From the NCBI GenBank assembly GCA_021815935.1, contig JAKAZH010000013.1:1-17561 (forward strand): a stretch of DNA of 17,561 nucleotides, given 5' to 3'. The notes beneath the pieces were generated by a model. The model was not told the DNA's origin. It saw nothing but the letters and a program-made list of their open reading frames with translations, and did not search any database. A program made the translations under genes and the position numbers. This document shows positions 14,815 to 17,561 of the stretch, in pieces (positions within the stretch are counted from its first letter, which is position 1; each line of letters starts with the position of its first letter). The stretch is from Actinomycetes bacterium. Its GTDB lineage: Bacteria; Actinomycetota; Acidimicrobiia; Acidimicrobiales; Palsa-688.

Positions 14815-15179
14815 AGCGCTGCCACGGCTATACCGGCCGCTGCCCCGACGAGGCCGACGACAAGTGAACCCGCCACGTTGGCGATTGCAGGCCTTATCTC
14901 GCCCTCCTCGACAAGGCGGATCGTCTCGAAGGTGAAGGTGGAGAAAGTGGTGTAAGCACCGCAGAAACCGGTGCCCACGACGGCGACTGGAACTGATCCG
15001 AGATGGTGGTACGCGACGAGTCCGGCAATCAACCCGAGCAGCAACGCTCCGCCGGCATTAATAAAGAAGGTCCCCCACGGAAACGCACCCTCAGTCCGCC
15101 AAGTGACGTACTGGTCCACAACGTAGCGGGTAGGGGCTCCGATGAGACCACCAAGGCCAACCTCCAGCAGGGTGATCAT
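14808..15179 (-). CDS. crcB: Fluoride channel CrcB/Fluc (second subunit)
   Basis: This 123-residue protein has four membrane helices and exports fluoride passively across the cytoplasmic membrane. Recognised features are the N-terminal GGLIGAPTRY with Arg18, WGTFFINAGGALLLG with pore Asn41, and the TM3 break with the phenylalanine-box motif GAYTTFSTF (Phe79, Phe82). Fluc channels work as antiparallel dimers; Gram-positive bacteria often encode two unlike subunits that form heterodimers, and the CrcB-DUF190 fusion just upstream is the evident partner. Its ATG (15179) overlaps the fusion's stop as ATGA, so the two are coupled. Expression should follow the fluoride riboswitch at the head of the operon. 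Length is normal for the family. Confidence 0.94.
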   Translation of the reverse strand: MITLLEVGLGGLIGAPTRYVVDQYVTWRTEGAFPWGTFFINAGGALLLGLIAGLVAYHHLGSVPVAVVGTGFCGAYTTFSTFTFETIRLVEEGEIRPAIANVAGSLVVGLVGAAAGIAVAALI

Positions 15180-16081
15180 GGCTTCCTCGCCTTCCGGGCC
15201 GGCGACCCATCCGAAACGACCTGAACGCCGCGACGTACCACCACCCGCCCCGCCACGAGGTCCCCTATCTCGAGGAGGAAGTCGTCGATTCGTTGAGCGG
15301 TGTCGATCACCATCACCTCTATCGGGATATCATCGGCGACCCGAAGGATATGGCGGGCATGAGGGCGGCTCAAGTGCCTGAGGCCCTGCTCCCCGGCTAT
15401 AGCAGTCGCTCCCGCGAGTCCCGCTCGACGTGCCCTTTCAACCAGTTCCACGTACAACGGGACGTGACCGTGGCGGTCCGCTTCTGTCATCAGGATACTG
15501 AGACGCTCGTGACTCTCGGCGACACCGACTGGTGCCGGCTCGGGTAGCGTTGATAGGTCTGAATGCGACGATGCGAGGGCAGGCGGCGCCGCGCTGCGGC
15601 GCTCGGTTCGCTGAGACTCCCGTATCGGCTGGCCACCAACGCGGCCCCACCGGATCCTCGCGGTGGCGACCCCTGCCCACACGGCAGCCAGACCGGCAAA
15701 AAGCGACCCGGCCAAGTATGCGGCGCCCGTCAAGGCGTGCCCGTGCTGGAAGAGTTGGTCTGCCTCCACCATGAACGTCGACCAAGTCGTATAGGCCCCG
15801 ATGACGCCACTGCCCACTAGCGGGCGCGGGTACTTGCTCGGACGCCAGCGCTCCGCGAGGAAGCAGAGAAGCACTCCGAGAGCGAAACTGCCGCTGATGT
15901 TGATCACAAACGTCGACACCGGGAATGTCCCCGGACGTGTGGGCAAGGTAAGCGCCACCTCGTAGCGGAGTCCGGCGCCGAACGCTTCACCTGTGGCAAC
16001 CGCCACCAAGATCTCCGGCCGGGGCCAGGCGAACCCGCGTCGCCTCGACGTCTCCCGATGGCGGGCTTCCCCTCTTGTCAT
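15176..16081 (-). CDS. crcB: CrcB/Fluc fluoride channel fused to a DUF190 domain
   Basis: This 301-residue fusion begins with a basic 20-residue extension. A four-helix Fluc channel follows (about 21-142; GTFPVSTFVINISGSF with Asn61, GAYTTWSTFMVE), then a polar linker (about 143-190), then a DUF190 domain (about 191-289; RLSILMTEADRHGHVPLY, RARRAGLAGATAIAGEQG, DDIPIEVMVIDTAQRIDDFL). The channel half should pair with the stand-alone CrcB encoded next. The conserved phenylalanine box TTFSTF reads TTWSTF here, with Trp100 for the first Phe. The channel half and the DUF190 half are in one uninterrupted frame, which puts the soluble domain physically on one subunit of the channel. The order and ATGA overlap with the next gene support a single operon, led by a fluoride riboswitch 109 bp upstream of the ATG. 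No strong Shine-Dalgarno is seen. Confidence 0.93.
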   Translation of the reverse strand: MTRGEARHRETSRRRGFAWPRPEILVAVATGEAFGAGLRYEVALTLPTRPGTFPVSTFVINISGSFALGVLLCFLAERWRPSKYPRPLVGSGVIGAYTTWSTFMVEADQLFQHGHALTGAAYLAGSLFAGLAAVWAGVATARIRWGRVGGQPIRESQRTERRSAAPPALASSHSDLSTLPEPAPVGVAESHERLSILMTEADRHGHVPLYVELVERARRAGLAGATAIAGEQGLRHLSRPHARHILRVADDIPIEVMVIDTAQRIDDFLLEIGDLVAGRVVVRRGVQVVSDGSPARKARKP

Positions 16082-16170
16082 CGCTTTGCGGAGCCCTAGT
16101 TCGATCCGGCCGAACCGCCGGGGCCGTCCGTCCTTGGGCTTGAGGATAACGGCAATCGCATTTCGACTTT

Positions 16171-16210
16171 CCGGGCTGAACGATTCGATGGATAGGAGTC
16201 ATCAGCCCGG
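16171..16210 (-). promoter_or_regulatory. Candidate expression platform (anti-aptamer stem) of the riboswitch
   Basis: On the minus strand CCGGGCTGA (16210-16202), which belongs to the 3' half of the aptamer, is perfectly complementary to TCAGCCCGG (16179-16171) 22 nt downstream. Forming this 9-bp stem would take apart the last aptamer helix and the pairing of GACTCC, so the two folds exclude each other. No U-run follows, so control may be by factor-dependent termination or at translation. Confidence 0.55.
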
Positions 16211-16245
16211 CAGGCGGTTAAAGGCGAACTCCATCGCCGATATCC
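16190..16245 (-). ncRNA. Fluoride riboswitch (crcB motif aptamer)
   Basis: Read on the minus strand, GGATA (16245-16241) pairs with TATCC (16194-16190) as the closing stem. Between them are the hallmark GGCGATGG, the GGCGA...TCGCC hairpin, TTTAACCGCC, and GGGCTGATGACTCCTA, the conserved order of the crcB-motif fluoride aptamer including the GGAGT/ACTCC pairing. The aptamer binds fluoride through magnesium ions and turns on downstream genes. It heads the crcB-DUF190 operon, which is the expected target. The 108 bp between aptamer and ATG contain a candidate switching stem. No clear -10 box with correct spacing was found upstream. Confidence 0.93.
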
Positions 16246-16333
16246 AGCTTAGCGCAGCGCAGGACCCATCCGTTCCTGACCGGCCGGCGTCGGTTCAGCA
16301 CAGGACGTCACACGCGGCTACGAGCAACGGCGG

Positions 16334-16354
16334 TGTCGCGAGAACTTCGCGACA
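16334..16354. other. Hairpin in the gap between the riboswitch and tRNA promoter
   Basis: TGTCGCGA (16334-16341) and TCGCGACA (16347-16354) form a perfect 8-bp stem with a 5-nt loop. It lies between the divergently read riboswitch and the tRNA-Ser promoter. It might be a regulator site for either; no T-run follows. The rest of 16246-16379 shows nothing recognisable. Confidence 0.4.
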
Positions 16355-16379
16355 ATGACACATCCGAACCCTGGCCTCG

Positions 16380-16408
16380 TGGACAAGTCGACGCGCAGGT
16401 CATATGCT
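16380..16408 (+). promoter_or_regulatory. Promoter of tRNA-Ser
   Basis: TGGACA (16380-16385) and TATGCT (16403-16408) are separated by exactly 17 bp, close to the consensus for the main sigma factor. The -10 box ends 11 bp before the 5' end of the mature tRNA, leaving a very short precursor leader. Confidence 0.7.
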
Positions 16409-16419
16409 TTCACCCGTCC

Positions 16420-16505
16420 GGAGGGGTGCGAGAGCGGCCGAATCGGACGGTCTCGAAAACCGTTGTGTCCAGTGGGCACCGTGGGTTCAAATCCCACTCC
16501 CTCCG
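16420..16505 (+). tRNA. tRNA-Ser (anticodon CGA)
   Basis: This is an 86-nt class II tRNA. The acceptor stem GGAGGGG pairs with TCCCTCC (one G-T pair at the base) and G is the discriminator base. The anticodon stem ACGGT/ACCGT holds the loop CTCGAAA with anticodon CGA at 16454-16456, reading UCG serine codons. A long variable arm (GTGTCC/GGGCAC) and T arm GTGGG-TTCAAAT-CCCAC are present. The long variable arm and anticodon settle the identity as serine. The 3' CCA is not encoded (CCC follows), so it must be added by the nucleotidyltransferase. A promoter precedes it and a hairpin follows. Confidence 0.96.
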
Positions 16506-16537
16506 CCCAAGTTGTTCTTCTTCGAAACAACGCAGAT

Positions 16538-16567
16538 AGAAGCCCCGGTCCAACGGCCGGGGCTTCT
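16538..16567. terminator. Hairpin terminator after tRNA-Ser
   Basis: AGAAGCCCCGG (16538-16548) and CCGGGGCTTCT (16557-16567) form a perfect 11-bp stem with an 8-nt loop, 32 bp after the tRNA. The T-run is poor, as usual in high-GC actinobacteria. Its symmetry would let it also stop transcripts of the convergent small membrane-protein gene ending at 16664. Confidence 0.7.
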
Positions 16568-16663
16568 CCTGTAATAGGGCCGGGACTCCCTGCTCCGACG
16601 ACTCCGGACAAAGCGTCTAACCCGGGCCCTCTGTCATACCGGTAGGCGACGATACCCCTGTCC

Positions 16664-16867
16664 CTAACCGCGGCGTGCCCTGCCCCACAAGAGACGAGCC
16701 ACACCTCCGACGACTATCACGAGAAGGGTCAACTTGATGACGGTCCAAAAGACGCCGACCACGGCGTCCACCGCCGAAAGTGCGAATAAGGCCACAACCA
16801 GGATCGCAGTGCCCGCAACCGCGGCCTTGACCATGGGGTGACTGCGTCGGGCGGGTTCTATGGACAT
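16664..16867 (-). CDS. Small membrane protein, two predicted helices
   Basis: This 67-residue protein of unknown function begins with a short basic segment (MSIEPARRSHPMVK) followed by two hydrophobic stretches, about 15-40 and 42-61, and ends with the basic WGRARRG. It is likely an inner-membrane protein with both ends in the cytoplasm by the positive-inside rule. ATG 16867 is preferred over an upstream ATG at 16903 because GGAGG stands 7 bp before it. It is divergent from the FxsA-family gene with only 49 bp between the starts, so they share a promoter region. No family was recognised. Confidence 0.7.
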   Translation of the reverse strand: MSIEPARRSHPMVKAAVAGTAILVVALFALSAVDAVVGVFWTVIKLTLLVIVVGGVARLLWGRARRG

Positions 16868-16905
16868 TCGACACCTCCGCGTCGGAGTTCGACCTTTTTC
16901 CACAG

Positions 16906-16911
16906 TACCCT
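16906..16911 (+). promoter_or_regulatory. -10 box for a leaderless fxsA-like transcript
   Basis: TACCCT (TANNNT pattern) ends 5 bp before GTG 16917, so transcription would start at or near the start codon. No Shine-Dalgarno is present for this gene. Confidence 0.35.
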
Positions 16912-16916
16912 GAAGT

Positions 16917-17393
16917 GTGATCTTGGTAGGAGCGGTCGTCTTCCTCGCTTGTGAGATCGGCGCGTTCGTCGCTGTTGCGGATCAGATCGGAGTCCTGTGG
17001 GCACTCCTGTTGCTCTTCGGCGTGAGTGCCCTTGGTCCGGCCATAGTCCGCCGGGTTGGACTCGGAGTGATCGCCCATACACAGCAGCGCCTGGCGGAGG
17101 GCGGAATGCCGACCGCTGAGATAATGGACGGCTTCGTGGTCCTTCTCGGCGGCGCTCTGATCGCCGTCCCGGGCTTCGTCGGCGACGCCATCGGGCTCAG
17201 CCTCATGCTCGGCCCAGTTCGCCGCCTTGTCGTAAAGCTCGTCGGCCACCACCTTGCGGGCCAAGTGCACCGCTTCGCCTACCGTGGTCGGCCAGGCTTC
17301 GTTGACTCAGGCATCGTTGACGCCCGCTCGTGGGAACCCGGCACGCCCGGTGGTTCGCTGGAGCGCCCGAGCGACCAAACTCCCTTCGACTGA
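16917..17393 (+). CDS. fxsA: FxsA-family membrane protein
   Basis: This 158-residue protein has hydrophobic segments at about 1-18, 24-41 and 72-92. The FxsA pattern is visible: an N-terminal helix with Glu13 (ACEIGAF), the IG...LLLFGVSALG stretch, the polar loop with EGGMPTAEIMDG (61-72), and LIAVPGFVGDAIGLSLMLGPVRR (81-103). FxsA is a cytoplasmic-membrane protein whose overproduction in E. coli relieves F-plasmid exclusion of phage T7; its normal role is not known. The last 45 residues are polar and not conserved. GTG 16917 is taken as the start because the first helix begins there and a -10 box is directly upstream. Confidence 0.88.
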   Translation: MILVGAVVFLACEIGAFVAVADQIGVLWALLLLFGVSALGPAIVRRVGLGVIAHTQQRLAEGGMPTAEIMDGFVVLLGGALIAVPGFVGDAIGLSLMLGPVRRLVVKLVGHHLAGQVHRFAYRGRPGFVDSGIVDARSWEPGTPGGSLERPSDQTPFD

Positions 17394-17416
17394 TCCCCCA
17401 CCCCGGACGACCGGAT

Positions 17417-17453
17417 GCCCGGGTGACTCTCCAAGTTGAGGAATCACCCGGGC
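17417..17453. terminator. Hairpin after the fxsA-like gene
   Basis: GCCCGGGTGA (17417-17426) and TCACCCGGGC (17444-17453) form a perfect 10-bp stem with a 17-nt loop, 23 bp after the stop codon. There is no T-run. Position and stability make it a likely terminator. Confidence 0.6.
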
Positions 17454-17475
17454 CGGAAGCGCGATGGCCAGGAGG

Positions 17476-17509
17476 CCAAGTCTTGAGCCGGCCCAAGTCT
17501 TGAGCCGGC
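17476..17509. repeat. 17-bp tandem repeat (two copies)
   Basis: CCAAGTCTTGAGCCGGC is present twice head to tail at 17476-17492 and 17493-17509. No gene is recognisable from 17394 to the end of the window (168 bp), which is otherwise G/C-rich. Confidence 0.9.
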
Positions 17510-17561
17510 TGCCAGTCGGGGGGGAAGCCCGCTCCTGGGATCAGGCAGCGGTCCCGCTGGA

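Noticed and set aside
16246..16251. TAAGCT as -10 box for the riboswitch transcript (- strand)
   Set aside because: It abuts the first aptamer stem, so a start 6-7 bp downstream would cut that stem away.
16333..16645. Open frames on both strands across the tRNA region
   Set aside because: They read through the tRNA-Ser and its hairpin and have no protein-family features.

Overview
The window looks like chromosomal DNA of a high-GC actinobacterium. The protein families (paired Fluc channels with a fluoride riboswitch, 3Fe-4S ferredoxin plus P450, two GH13 glucosidases, OmpR-type two-component pair) and several promoters placed directly against start codons fit Actinomycetota. A placement near Acidimicrobiia is only an impression. 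No transposase, phage cluster or CRISPR array is present.

Left part (1-4401, + strand): the 3' end of an adenosine/adenine deaminase, a GH13 alpha-glucosidase, and a response regulator followed 15 bp later by its sensor kinase. A tyrosine recombinase (Xer-like, - strand, 4324-5466) converges on the kinase with a 78-bp tail overlap. It diverges from phosphoenolpyruvate carboxylase (5465-8143) so tightly that the two predicted start codons share the tetranucleotide CATG.

Middle part (8144-11443): a 486-bp gene-free stretch is packed with structure: 12-bp and 40-bp GC-rich tandem repeats, an AT-richer block bounded by a 14-bp inverted repeat with an inner 13-bp hairpin, and a perfect 28-bp palindrome just before a promoter-like region. 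Then come two overlapping mini-ORFs, a 3Fe-4S ferredoxin and a cytochrome P450 linked by start/stop overlaps, a SAM methyltransferase, and the tRNA adenosine deaminase TadA with an unusual insertion.

Right part (11432-16245, - strand): a fluoride riboswitch leads a fluoride-resistance operon. Its first gene is a fusion of a CrcB/Fluc channel with a DUF190 (PII-like fold) domain. The second is a stand-alone CrcB/Fluc. The third is a stand-alone DUF190 reading frame that has no ordinary start codon and is easily missed. After a gap come a metallo-beta-lactamase-fold protein and a second GH13 glucosidase whose catalytic domain carries a minisatellite-encoded Ser-Pro-Gly-Gly repeat. The end of the window holds a tRNA-Ser(CGA) with promoter and downstream hairpin, a small membrane protein, a divergent FxsA-family protein, and a short tandem repeat.

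The strongest candidates for something little described are the riboswitch-controlled CrcB/DUF190 operon (fusion plus start-less second DUF190), the nested-repeat block at 8291-8449, and repeated in-frame minisatellites in unrelated enzymes. All calls come from reading the sequence; no database search was run.
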